Positions 8,504 to 16,393 of a stretch of DNA of 64,000 bases are shown here, one piece after another. The translations under genes were made by a program, and so were the position numbers. The stretch's first letter is position 1, and each line of letters begins with the position of its first letter. The notes below the pieces were generated by a model. That model ran no database searches. It saw nothing but the letters and a program-made list of their open reading frames with translations, and was not told where the DNA came from. The stretch comes from Myxococcota bacterium (GTDB lineage: Bacteria > Myxococcota_A > UBA9160 > UBA4427): NCBI GenBank assembly GCA_041389495.1, contig JAWKRT010000001.1:2341376-2405375 (forward strand), read 5' to 3'.

Positions 8504-10390
8504 ATGGCCCGCCGGATCGCGATCGCCGCGCTGCTCGTCGGCGCCGTCCTCACGCTGTACGCGCCCGTCGACGGCTACCCGTTCGCGTCGATCGACGACT
8601 CGCTCTACGTCACCGGCAACCCGCGCGTGCAGGCCGGGCTCGATCTCGACGGGCTGCGCTGGGCGCTCACCAGCACGAGCGACGGCAACTGGCTCCCGGC
8701 GACCTGGCTCTCGCACATGCTCGACGTCGAGCTGTACGGGCTCGACGCGGGCCGGCACCACCGGACGAGTCGCTGGCTGCACGCGCTGAACGCCGCGCTC
8801 GTGTTCGCCGCGCTCGTCGCGATGACGGGACGGGCCGCACCCGCGGCGCTCGTCGCCGCGCTCTTCGCGCTGCACCCGCTGCGCGTCGAGTCGGTGGCCT
8901 GGGTCGCCGAGCGCAAGGACGTCCTGAGCGGGACGTTCGCGCTGCTCGCGATCGCCGCGCACGCGTCCTTCGCGCGCACGGGCGGAGCCGCGCGGCGCGC
9001 CGGCGTGATCGCCGCGCTCGCCGCCGGCCTGATGGCGAAGTCGATGCTCGTGACGCTGCCGTTCGTGCTGCTCCTGCTCGACGTCTGGCCGCTCGGCCGC
9101 GTCGCGGGCGCGCGGGCGGACGCCGGCGCACTCGAGCGCGCGCTCGCGCGCTGGGGCGGCGCGGAGCGGCCGGGTCGCTTCCGCGCGGCGCCGCTCGCCG
9201 ACCTCGTGCGCGAGAAGCTCCCGCTCTTCGCGCTCGTCGCGGCGGCGAGCGCGATCACGTTCGCGGCCCAGGAGGGGCGGGGCGCGATGGTCGTGGGCGG
9301 CGACCTCGCCGCGCCCGAGCGCCTCGCGAACGCGGTCGTCGCCTTCGCGCGCTACGCGAGCGCGCAGCTGTGGCCCGTCGGTCTCGCCTCGCAGGTGCCG
9401 CATCCGTTCCTCCCGATGGAGGGCGGGCGGGGGCTCGGCGCGGGGCAGGTCGTCGGCGCGCTCGCGCTGCTCGGCGCGCTGACGGCGGGCGCGCTCGCGG
9501 CGGGTCGCGCGGTGGGCGTCGGCTGGCTCTGGTTCCTGGGCATGCTCGTCCCCGTGAGCGGCATCGTGCAGGTCGGCCCGTACGCGCTCGCCGACCGCTA
9601 CACGTACCTGCCTTCGATCGGGTTCTGGATCGCCGTCGTGTTCGGCGTCGGCGCGCCCCTCGCGGCGCGCGTCGGCCGCTCGCGCGGGCTCCGCCGCGCC
9701 GGAGCCGCCGCCATCGCGGCGGCGATCGCGCTGCTCGCGCTCGCGAGCGCGTTGCAGATCCGCACCTGGCGCGACTCGCTCGCGATCTACCGCCGCTCGC
9801 TCGAGGTCGACCCCGGCAATCTCGCCGCGCACTTCAGCCTCGCGGGCGAGTACCGCGCGCGCGGCGAGGACGCGCTCGCGCTCGCGCACTACCGCGCCGT
9901 GCTCGCGCGGCAGCCGCGCTCGGCGCGCGCGTGGAACGGATTGGGTGTCGTGCTCCACCAGCTCGGGCGGGATCACGAGGCGGCGGGCGCGCTCGAGCGG
10001 GCCCTCGCGCTGCAGCCCGGCCTCGCGCTCGCGCACAACCAGCTCGGCAACGTGTACCGCGACCTCGGTCGCCTCGACGACGCCGAGCGGGCCTACCGCG
10101 CCGCGCTGCGCGCCGAGCCGTCCGCCTACGTCGTGCGGCTCAACCTCGGCAACCTGCTGCGCGACGCGGGGCGCGACGACGAGGCGCTCGCGCTCTACGA
10201 GGAGGCCGTGGCGCTGCGGCCGTCGTCGGGCAAGGCGCGCCACACGCTGGCCGAGCTGCTCGCGCAGCGCGGCGACGTCGACGCCGCGCGCGCGCAGTAC
10301 GAGGCGATCCTGGCGGTGGACCCGCTCGACGCCGAGGCGCGCGTCCGGCTGCGCCGGTTGGCCCGCGATGCATTAGGCTCTGCGCCGTGA
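8504..10390 (+). CDS. TMTC-like membrane glycosyltransferase-like protein with TPR repeats
   Basis: 628 residues from ATG 8504. The first roughly 430 residues contain about ten membrane segments and the hallmark sequence of this family: an early acidic pair (DDSLYV), NWLPATWLSHMLDVELYGLD, and LFALHPLRVESVAWVAERKD. The C-terminal roughly 190 residues are TPR repeats, for example AHFSLAGEYRARGEDALALAHYR and LAHNQLGNVYRDLGRLDDAE. The layout resembles eukaryotic TMTC O-mannosyltransferases and bacterial GT-C proteins, so transfer of a sugar from a lipid carrier to an exported acceptor is likely but unproven. The stop overlaps the next start by GTGA, coupling it to the dioxygenase gene. Confidence 0.8.
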   Translation: MARRIAIAALLVGAVLTLYAPVDGYPFASIDDSLYVTGNPRVQAGLDLDGLRWALTSTSDGNWLPATWLSHMLDVELYGLDAGRHHRTSRWLHALNAALVFAALVAMTGRAAPAALVAALFALHPLRVESVAWVAERKDVLSGTFALLAIAAHASFARTGGAARRAGVIAALAAGLMAKSMLVTLPFVLLLLDVWPLGRVAGARADAGALERALARWGGAERPGRFRAAPLADLVREKLPLFALVAAASAITFAAQEGRGAMVVGGDLAAPERLANAVVAFARYASAQLWPVGLASQVPHPFLPMEGGRGLGAGQVVGALALLGALTAGALAAGRAVGVGWLWFLGMLVPVSGIVQVGPYALADRYTYLPSIGFWIAVVFGVGAPLAARVGRSRGLRRAGAAAIAAAIALLALASALQIRTWRDSLAIYRRSLEVDPGNLAAHFSLAGEYRARGEDALALAHYRAVLARQPRSARAWNGLGVVLHQLGRDHEAAGALERALALQPGLALAHNQLGNVYRDLGRLDDAERAYRAALRAEPSAYVVRLNLGNLLRDAGRDDEALALYEEAVALRPSSGKARHTLAELLAQRGDVDAARAQYEAILAVDPLDAEARVRLRRLARDALGSAP

Positions 10391-11478
10391 CGAGCCCCGC
10401 GACGACGACCGATTCCGCCCGCGCCGCGCGCGTCGAGTGCCTGCCCGAGGCGCTCCGCGTCCACTTCGAGCCCGGCGCCGGCCCGGAGGGCGCCGCGTCG
10501 GCCGACTACCACTACTTCTGGCTCCGCCACCAGTGCCCGTGCTGCTGCCATCCGACCACCGGCGAGCGCGTCGTGTGCCCGTCGCACGTCGACCTCGCGC
10601 TCCGGCCGGTGCGCGCGGCGGCGACGCCCGACGGCGGCGCCGTCGAGCTCGCATGGCCCGACGGCCACGCGTCGCGGTTCGCGACCTCGTGGCTCGCCGC
10701 GCACGCCTACGCACCCGAGCGGTCGGGCGGTGCGGCGGCGGCGCGCGTCGACGACCACCGCGTCGAGCCCGGGCCCGAGCTGGCGGCGCGCTGTCTCGCG
10801 CGCGTCGCCGAGCGCGGGGCGGCCGTCGTGTTCGGCGCCGGCGACGACACCGAGGGCCTGATCGCGCAGTTCGAGGCGCTGGGCCTCGTCGTCGTGCCGA
10901 CGCACTTCGGGCGCATCGAGGATCTGCGCACCGACAACACGACGAACGAGAACACCGACCAGCTCGGCTACACGAACGCGCCCGTCGACCTCCACACCGA
11001 CCAGCCCTTCCTCGAGCGGCCGCCGCGCTACCAGGCGCTCCACTGCGTGCGCGCCGCCGACGAGGGCGGGGCGAGCGCGATCGCCGATGCGTTCGCCGCG
11101 GCGCGCGTGCTGCGCGACACGGCGCGCGAGGACTTCGACGTGCTCGCCGGAACGCCGATCGTGTTCGACCGGCGCCAGAAGCGGTACACGAAGCGCCTCG
11201 TGACGCCCGTGCTCGAGGTGGTGGACGACGAGCCCGTGCGCGTGCGCGCGAGCTACTTCACGCTCGGGACGCCGATGCTGCCGTTCGAGCGCATGGAGGC
11301 GTGGTACCGCGCGTACGCGCGCTTCGTGCGGCTCGTGAACGACGAGCGCCACCGCGTCGCCTTCCGCCTCGAGGCGGGCGATTTCCTGCTCTACGACAAC
11401 TTCCGGATGCTGCACGCGCGCGAAGCGTTCACGGGCGCGCGCTGGGTGCGCGGGATCTACTTCGACCCGCGCGCCTGA
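10387..11478 (+). CDS. Gamma-butyrobetaine-hydroxylase-like 2-oxoglutarate dioxygenase (TauD/TfdA)
   Basis: 363 residues. The N-terminal domain (about 20-115, DUF971/GBBH-N) carries a cysteine-rich zinc motif, YFWLRHQCPCCCHPTTG followed by VVCP. The C-terminal TauD/TfdA domain has the iron-binding facial triad: VDLHTDQPF (HxD) near 200 and the distal His in NFRMLHAREAF, with the 2-oxoglutarate Arg downstream in ARWVRG. This is the architecture of gamma-butyrobetaine and trimethyllysine hydroxylases. Carnitine synthesis is therefore possible, but bacteria carry many relatives of unknown substrate. The GTG start overlaps the previous stop (GTGA), and the 3' end overlaps the convergent LuxR gene by 22 bp. 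Confidence 0.85.
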   Translation: MTSPATTTDSARAARVECLPEALRVHFEPGAGPEGAASADYHYFWLRHQCPCCCHPTTGERVVCPSHVDLALRPVRAAATPDGGAVELAWPDGHASRFATSWLAAHAYAPERSGGAAAARVDDHRVEPGPELAARCLARVAERGAAVVFGAGDDTEGLIAQFEALGLVVVPTHFGRIEDLRTDNTTNENTDQLGYTNAPVDLHTDQPFLERPPRYQALHCVRAADEGGASAIADAFAAARVLRDTAREDFDVLAGTPIVFDRRQKRYTKRLVTPVLEVVDDEPVRVRASYFTLGTPMLPFERMEAWYRAYARFVRLVNDERHRVAFRLEAGDFLLYDNFRMLHAREAFTGARWVRGIYFDPRA

Positions 11479-12662
11479 CGCGCCCGCGCCGCTCCGCCCT
11501 CGTCGATCGTCGCGACGCCGCTCAGGATCAGCTGCAGCAGCTCGCCCTGCCGGTTCGTCTCCGTCTTCGCGAAGACCTGCTTGAGCTGGCTGCGCGCCGT
11601 GTTGAGCGTGACGCCGCGGATGCCCGCCGCGTCCTCGAGCGAGTGCCCCTGCGCGAGCAGCTGCGCGAGGTCGGCCTCGGCCGGCGTCAGCCCGTACACG
11701 GTCGTGAGCACCGTCGTGAGCGAGAGGTCGCGGTACTCGGGGTCGCTGATGAAGATCACCGCGGCGGCCCCGGCCATCGCGCGGTCGTGGACCCGCCCGA
11801 GCACGGGCGTCACGAGCACGGGATAGGCGCGCAGCCCCGAAGGCCGGGCGAGCGACATGAAGCCGCCGCCGGAGAGCTCGCGTCCGCGCTCCGGCATGGT
11901 CGCGGAGTCGATCAGCTGGTGGAGCGCGGCGGTCGTCTCGCGGTCGCTCGCGCGCGGCCCGTCGTCGGCGAACGTGAAGCCGTCCTCCGCCGCGGCGATG
12001 CGGAGCGCCATCCGGTTGCGGATCAGCGGCGCGCGGTTCGCATCGAGCACGACGACGCCGGTCGGGATGCGGTCGATGACCTCGTGCAGCGCGAGCTGCT
12101 GGCCCTCGGTGCTCTGCAGGCGCCCGAAGATGTCGACCGCGCGGCCGAGGTGGGGAACGAGACGATCCGCGACGCCGAGCAGCGCGTCGGAGATCGCCGG
12201 CTGGTCGCCGCGGCGGTAGACGACGATCAGCGAGGAGAGGATCGCCTCCTCGGGCGACACGAGGTGGAGGATCGGCGGCTCCGGAGCGAGGCCGCGCGGC
12301 CGGAGGAAGTCCTCGTCGAACTCGCTGCCGGGCATCATCTCGGGCGGGTAGTGCTCGCTCATGCGCACGAAGCGGCGGCCGAGGTCGTCGCCCGCGTTCG
12401 CGAGCCAGGGGAGGCCGGCCCGCGCGTGGCGCAGCGAGATCGGCGACGGCAGCGGGTCGGTGCCCGCGTAGAACTGCGCGGCGGGCTGGTTGAGCGCAGG
12501 CGTCTGGATGTTGAGGAAGACGGCGGCGCCCCCGAACAGCTCGGAGATGCCCTTCGCGACGTCGGACCAGGCCTCGCGGTCGGTCGCGGCGCGGTAGATC
12601 GCGTCGAGCAGCGGGAGGAGGCGCTGCTCCGCGAGTCGTCGGTCGTCGGTGGGCTCGGACAT
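11457..12662 (-). CDS. LuxR-family HTH transcriptional regulator with N-terminal sensor region
   Basis: 401 residues from ATG 12662 (MSEPTDD). The upstream open frame to 12914 shows no domain and is excluded. The C-terminal roughly 65 residues are a LuxR/GerE helix-turn-helix: YGLTPAEADLAQLLAQGHS, then GVTLNTARSQLKQVFAKT and LLQLILS. The N-terminal two thirds look like a PAS/GAF-type sensing region, including the PAS-like stretch IPTGVVVLDANRAPLIRNRMA. No receiver domain is present, so it is not a two-component response regulator. About 400 bp of non-coding DNA lies upstream. Target genes are unknown. The adjacent MATE gene is on the same strand but separated by hairpins. Confidence 0.85.
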   Translation of the reverse strand: MSEPTDDRRLAEQRLLPLLDAIYRAATDREAWSDVAKGISELFGGAAVFLNIQTPALNQPAAQFYAGTDPLPSPISLRHARAGLPWLANAGDDLGRRFVRMSEHYPPEMMPGSEFDEDFLRPRGLAPEPPILHLVSPEEAILSSLIVVYRRGDQPAISDALLGVADRLVPHLGRAVDIFGRLQSTEGQQLALHEVIDRIPTGVVVLDANRAPLIRNRMALRIAAAEDGFTFADDGPRASDRETTAALHQLIDSATMPERGRELSGGGFMSLARPSGLRAYPVLVTPVLGRVHDRAMAGAAAVIFISDPEYRDLSLTTVLTTVYGLTPAEADLAQLLAQGHSLEDAAGIRGVTLNTARSQLKQVFAKTETNRQGELLQLILSGVATIDEGGAARARQARGSK

Positions 12663-12945
12663 CGATGAGCGCTCGCTCGATCCCCTGTCGACGGGATAGT
12701 AGACCGCTGGATCCCGAAATGGGGTAGACGGGCGGCCCCCCGGCGCATCGGCATCGGAAAAGTCGCGAAGGGTCACCCAACTGAGGGATGCAGCTGCGCG
12801 TCCCGTGTCGGTATCCATGGTGGTGAGGTCGACCGCTCGACGCAGGGGCCCGCAGAGGGGAAGACGCCGCCACCACGCATAACGTCTTCCGGAGTCCGCA
12901 CTCGGCGGGCCCATTCCTTCCCAGAGCGACGGAGCGGAACCCTCG

Positions 12946-12990
12946 GCCCGCCCGGCAGCCTCCGCGCGCAGGAGGCCCCACCGGGCGGGC
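12946..12990 (-). terminator. Long nested inverted repeat, candidate terminator
   Basis: The outer arms GCCCGCCCGG (12946-12955) and CCGGGCGGGC (12981-12990) are perfect complements. Inside them, GCCTCC (12958-12963) and GGAGGC (12971-12976) form a second stem with a 7-nt loop. The total is 16 paired bases, almost all G-C. It lies about 80 bp past the MATE stop, so it can block read-through into the luxR leader. Confidence 0.5.
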
Positions 12991-13030
12991 CTCCTCGTTC
13001 ACGCACCGCGTCATGCGCGGGCTCCGTGAT

Positions 13031-13066
13031 GCGTCGGCGAGACGCGCTGCGTCGCGTCGCCGACGC
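13031..13066 (-). terminator. Stem-loop just after the MATE stop codon
   Basis: GCGTCGGCGA (13031-13040) and TCGCCGACGC (13057-13066) are perfect 10-bp complements around a 16-nt loop. They begin 4 bp beyond the MATE stop codon on the minus strand. No U-tract follows. This is the first of two hairpins, with the stronger nested repeat 40 bp further on. Confidence 0.5.
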
Positions 13067-13069
13067 GCG

Positions 13070-14536
13070 TCAGGCGCGGAGTGCCTGCCAGCGTCCGGAG
13101 CGGAAGCGCGTCGTCAACACGAACGCCTTCACCACGTAGTCGCCGATCAGGGCCGCGTAGACCCACTCGACGGGCAGCCCGGCCAGCCGGAACGCGAACG
13201 CGAGCGTGAGGCGCACGCCGAGGAAGCCGCTCATCACCGAGATCAGCGGCCAGCGGGTGTCGCCCGCGCCGCGGAGCGCCCCGGACAGCGCGAACTCGAT
13301 CGCCATCAGCGGCTGCACGACGCCGAGCACCCAGATGAAGACGACGGTGAGCCGCTGCACCTCGGGGTCGGCGTTGAAGAGCGGCGCGACGGTCTGCGCA
13401 CTCGCGATCACCGCGACGCCGAGCACGACCATCGCGTAGATCGCGAGCCGCGTGCAGCGCCAGCCCGCCACCATCGCCTCCTCCGGCTCGCCCGCGCCGA
13501 GGTGCTGGCCCACGAGGGTCGAAGCGGCGATCGAGTACGCGAAGCCGACCACGAAGGAGATCGAGAGCAGCTGGACGCCGATGTTGTACGCGGCGTTCGG
13601 CGCCGTTCCGTAGGTCGACACGATGACGAGGAAGGCGAAGAAGCCGCCCTGGAAGACGGCCTGCTCGATGCCGGACGGCCAGCCGATCTGCGCGATCCGG
13701 GCGAGCCGCTCGCGCGTGAGCGCGCCGCGCACGCGCGGCGCGAGGCAGAGCCTGCGACGCGCGAACTGCACGAGCATCGCCGCGGCGCCGACGCTGAACG
13801 CGATCCCGGTCGCGATCGCCGCGCCGCGCACGCCCATCGGCGCGATGGGGAGCGGAAGGCCGGGCAGCTCGCCGAACACGAGCGCGTACACGAGCACGAC
13901 GTTCACGATGTTCATGAGCGCGCCGATCGCGAGCGGTGTCAGCACGTCGCCCGCCGCGCGCAGCGCCGTGCCCAGCACGAACTGCACGGTGAACCCGACG
14001 TAGAAGGCCATCAGCCAGCGCAGGAAGTCGGCCGTGCGCGCGGTCGTCTCCGGCGGCAGGCCGAAGCTCGCCGCGAGCGGGTCCGACAGCCAGATCGTCA
14101 CGGCGGAGAAGACGAGCCCGAGCGAGGCGCAGAGCGCGAGCGACGCGAACGTCACGCGCTCCGCCTCGGCGCGGTCGCCCGCCCCCCAGGCGCGGGCGAC
14201 GAGCGCCGTCGTTCCCGCCGTCACCGCCATCATCACGGCCTGCCCGAAGAAGAAGATGCGGTTGCCGCTGCCGACGGCGGCCTGCGCATCGACGCTCACG
14301 CGCCCGACGATCGCGGTGTCGACGATGCCGACGATCGACTGCAGCACGTTGGTCGCGATCGACGGCCACGCGAGCTGGAACACCGTGGGGCGCGCGGTCG
14401 CCGCGCTCGCGGGCGGAATGCCGCTCTCCGCGTCGTACTCCGCGTGCAGCTCCGGGGCGGGCTCGGCGAGTGCGCGCGCGGAGAGGGCGCCCAGCGAGGC
14501 CGCAGGGCCCTCGCGGTCTTCGAGACGATCGCTCAC
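13070..14536 (-). CDS. MATE-family multidrug / metabolite exporter
   Basis: 488 residues from GTG 14536 (SDRLEDREG). The reading frame runs on to 14929 but overlaps the glycosylase gene there. After a roughly 50-residue cytoplasmic tail the family start is clear: VFQLAWPSIATNVLQSIVGIVDTAIVGRVS. It is followed by twelve hydrophobic segments in two homologous halves. The second half contains GWPSGIEQAVFQGGFFAFLV and ends WVYAALIGDYVVKAFVLTTRF. MATE proteins export cationic drugs or metabolites in exchange for sodium or protons across the inner membrane. It stands alone, 76 bp from the DNA glycosylase gene on the same strand. Substrate unknown. It is followed by two hairpins. Confidence 0.88.
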   Translation of the reverse strand: MSDRLEDREGPAASLGALSARALAEPAPELHAEYDAESGIPPASAATARPTVFQLAWPSIATNVLQSIVGIVDTAIVGRVSVDAQAAVGSGNRIFFFGQAVMMAVTAGTTALVARAWGAGDRAEAERVTFASLALCASLGLVFSAVTIWLSDPLAASFGLPPETTARTADFLRWLMAFYVGFTVQFVLGTALRAAGDVLTPLAIGALMNIVNVVLVYALVFGELPGLPLPIAPMGVRGAAIATGIAFSVGAAAMLVQFARRRLCLAPRVRGALTRERLARIAQIGWPSGIEQAVFQGGFFAFLVIVSTYGTAPNAAYNIGVQLLSISFVVGFAYSIAASTLVGQHLGAGEPEEAMVAGWRCTRLAIYAMVVLGVAVIASAQTVAPLFNADPEVQRLTVVFIWVLGVVQPLMAIEFALSGALRGAGDTRWPLISVMSGFLGVRLTLAFAFRLAGLPVEWVYAALIGDYVVKAFVLTTRFRSGRWQALRA

Positions 14537-14612
14537 GGAGTCTCCGGCGTTGCGCGGAATGCGTGCGGGTGGCGCGGGCCGACCATAGCGCGGCGCGGGC
14601 GGCGGCGAGCCC

Positions 14613-15182
14613 TCAGCGCGCGGAGCCGCGGCCGGCGGGGCGAGCCGGCGCGGGCGGCTGCGCGGATGCGAGCGCGTCGACGAGGGCGGCCCGCCAGACG
14701 TCGCGCTTCGCGCGCGCGGTGTTCGCGGGGCTCGTGCTCGGGAGGGTCGCGAGCGCGATCGCGCGCTCGTCGAGCAGCGGCTGCAGCGGGCCGGCCGCGT
14801 GCCGCTCGAAGAGGCGCCGCGCGGTCTGGCCGTTGAACCAGACCCGGCGCAGCGCGCGGTGCGCGCGCACGAATCGCGCGAGGTCGTTCGGCGCGGGATC
14901 GCGGATCGCGGCGTCGAGCGAGCCGGCACGGACGCACTCCGCGAGCACGTCCCAGAGCGCGAACCCGCGCTCGCACAGCGCCGCGCAGCGCTCGCGGTAC
15001 GGGCGATCGCGCTCGACGCCGATCGCGTCGACCACGTCCCAGAACGCGTTGCGCGGGTGCCCGTAGTACTCGCCCGCGGCGAGCGACGCGACGCTCGGCA
15101 TCGTTCCGAGCACGAGCGTGTGGGCGTCGGGCGCGGCGACGGGCGGCAGGCCCGTCACGCGCGGCGCGGACGCGCCGCTCAC
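14613..15182 (-). CDS. DNA-deoxyinosine glycosylase-like protein (uracil-DNA glycosylase superfamily)
   Basis: 189 residues from GTG 15182. The protein follows the family pattern well: TLVLGTMPSVASLAAGEYYGHPRNAFW near the N-terminus, RCAALCERGFALWDVLAECVRAGSLDAAI in the middle and VWFNGQTARRLFER before the C-terminal TLPSTSPANTA. These match the hypoxanthine/deoxyinosine glycosylases of the UDG superfamily, which remove deaminated adenine from DNA and start base-excision repair. The start overlaps the enoyl-CoA hydratase stop (GTGA), so it is translationally coupled to an apparently unrelated metabolic enzyme. A broader mismatch-specific uracil glycosylase activity cannot be excluded. Confidence 0.82.
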   Translation of the reverse strand: MSGASAPRVTGLPPVAAPDAHTLVLGTMPSVASLAAGEYYGHPRNAFWDVVDAIGVERDRPYRERCAALCERGFALWDVLAECVRAGSLDAAIRDPAPNDLARFVRAHRALRRVWFNGQTARRLFERHAAGPLQPLLDERAIALATLPSTSPANTARAKRDVWRAALVDALASAQPPAPARPAGRGSAR

Positions 15183-15991
15183 ACGTCCGGCCACTCGGGC
15201 CAGTCCGCGCTCACGCGCAGGCTCCACCGCGGGTCGCGCCGCTCGAGGTATGCCATGACGCCCTCGATCGCATCCGGCCTGCCCATCAGGTGGTGATGGA
15301 GCGCGGTCTCGAGGCGTTCGGTCTGCTGCGGCGACAGCATCGGGCTCTGCCACAGGAGCTTCTTCGTGACCGCGACCGAGACCGGGGCCGTGTGGACGGC
15401 GATGTCGCGTGCGATCGCGAGGGCGGTGGGGAGCACCTCGTCGGCGGGCACGCAGCGGCTCGCGATGCCCATCGCGAACGCCTCGTCGCCGCTCATGCGC
15501 CGCCCCGTCAGGAGGATCTCGGCCGCGCGCTCGATGCCGACGATGCGCTGCAGCGTCCAGTTCGCGTAGGCGTCGGGCATCACGCCGCGGCGCACCTGCA
15601 CGATGCCGTACTTGCCCTCGCGCGCGATCACGCGGAGGTCGGCCTGCAGCGCGAGCGTGAGCCCGAGGCCGATCGCGTGGCCGTTCACCGCGGCGATGAC
15701 GGGCTTGCGCAGCGCGAACGCAGGCGGGTCGACCGCCGCGGCGCTGAAGTCGGCGCCGTCCTGCTTCGCGAAGGTGTCCTCGCCCGCCGTCATGTCGGCG
15801 CCCGCGCAGAACGCCCGACCGGCGCCCGTGAGCACGATCGCGCGCACCGCGTCGTCGGCGTCGCAGCGGCGGTAGGCGTCCCCGAGCTCGTCGCCCATCC
15901 GCCCGCTGAAGGAGTTGAGCGCGTCGGGACGGTGCAGCGTGATCGTCGCGACGCCGTCCTCGAGCGCGAAGCGGATGTCTTCGTAGGCCAA
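15179..15991 (-). CDS. Enoyl-CoA hydratase/isomerase family protein
   Basis: 270 residues with a crotonase fold. The oxyanion-hole motifs are present: GAGRAFCAGADM (about 55-66) and the KPVIAAVNGHAIGLGLTLALQADLRV stretch (about 97-122). The catalytic loop reads VRRGVMPDAYANWTLQRIVG, where relatives usually have RRGIVPEAGS. The second catalytic Glu therefore appears as Asp, and the first Glu region is also altered. It may be a hydratase with modified chemistry, an isomerase or a hydrolase-like member. It would act on a CoA thioester in beta-oxidation-like catabolism. It forms a coupled pair with the DNA glycosylase gene downstream. Confidence 0.83.
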   Translation of the reverse strand: MAYEDIRFALEDGVATITLHRPDALNSFSGRMGDELGDAYRRCDADDAVRAIVLTGAGRAFCAGADMTAGEDTFAKQDGADFSAAAVDPPAFALRKPVIAAVNGHAIGLGLTLALQADLRVIAREGKYGIVQVRRGVMPDAYANWTLQRIVGIERAAEILLTGRRMSGDEAFAMGIASRCVPADEVLPTALAIARDIAVHTAPVSVAVTKKLLWQSPMLSPQQTERLETALHHHLMGRPDAIEGVMAYLERRDPRWSLRVSADWPEWPDV

Positions 15992-16039
15992 GCGGTCCTC
16001 CGGTGGGTGCGGGCGACGCGCGCGGCGCCGTCGGTGCGA

Positions 16040-16324
16040 CTAACGAGGCTCGGCGAGGGCGAGGTGCCCCTCGCGTCGGCGCCGACGCACGCCGCCGTCC
16101 CCGGGAAGCGCGACGAGCGCGGGGCGCCGGGCGAGGGCGCGCGTCCGCGACGGGTGGGCATCGCTGCGCAGCGCCGCGACGAGCAGCGCGACCCAGCCGA
16201 CGACCGTCCATCCGAGCGCGAGGTTCGCGGCGAGCAGCAGCGGCGCGCGCTCGTGACCGCGGCCGACCGCCGCGATCCACGGCGCGAGGTAGGCCACGAG
16301 CAGCGCGAACGCGGCGAACTCCAT
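16040..16324 (-). CDS. Small membrane protein resembling superinfection-immunity (Imm) family
   Basis: 94 residues from ATG 16324. Two membrane helices make up the first half (EFAAFALLVAYLAPWIAAVGRG, then APLLLAANLALGWTVVGWVALLVAAL). This follows the bacterial superinfection-immunity / T4 Imm-like pattern of a short first helix, a charged hinge with RGH, an Asn in NLALGWT, and a GW pair in the second helix. The second half is Arg-rich and unremarkable and may include a late frame extension. These proteins are widespread in bacteria outside phages and most have no known role. No phage genes surround it. It diverges from the glycosyltransferase gene. Confidence 0.55.
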   Translation of the reverse strand: MEFAAFALLVAYLAPWIAAVGRGHERAPLLLAANLALGWTVVGWVALLVAALRSDAHPSRTRALARRPALVALPGDGGVRRRRREGHLALAEPR

Positions 16325-16393
16325 GGCGCGCGAGCGTAGCAGCGCGCGCCGTCCGGGTGGCGCGCGAAGGGCGGCTGACGGAAGCTGCCGCGC

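Larger units (their letters stand above)
12663..13069. other. 407-bp intergenic region between MATE and LuxR genes
   Basis: No coding sequence is convincing here. The open frames show no family features. The region must contain the luxR promoter (reading left). A TACTAT hexamer on the minus strand at 12699-12704 is a weak -10 candidate, with no good -35. The right half holds two strong hairpins, listed separately, that probably end the MATE transcript. Confidence 0.5.

Noticed and set aside
6227..10243. Long minus-strand open frame of about 1338 codons
   Set aside because: It crosses the M20 peptidase, protease and TMTC-like genes in another frame and has shadow-frame composition.
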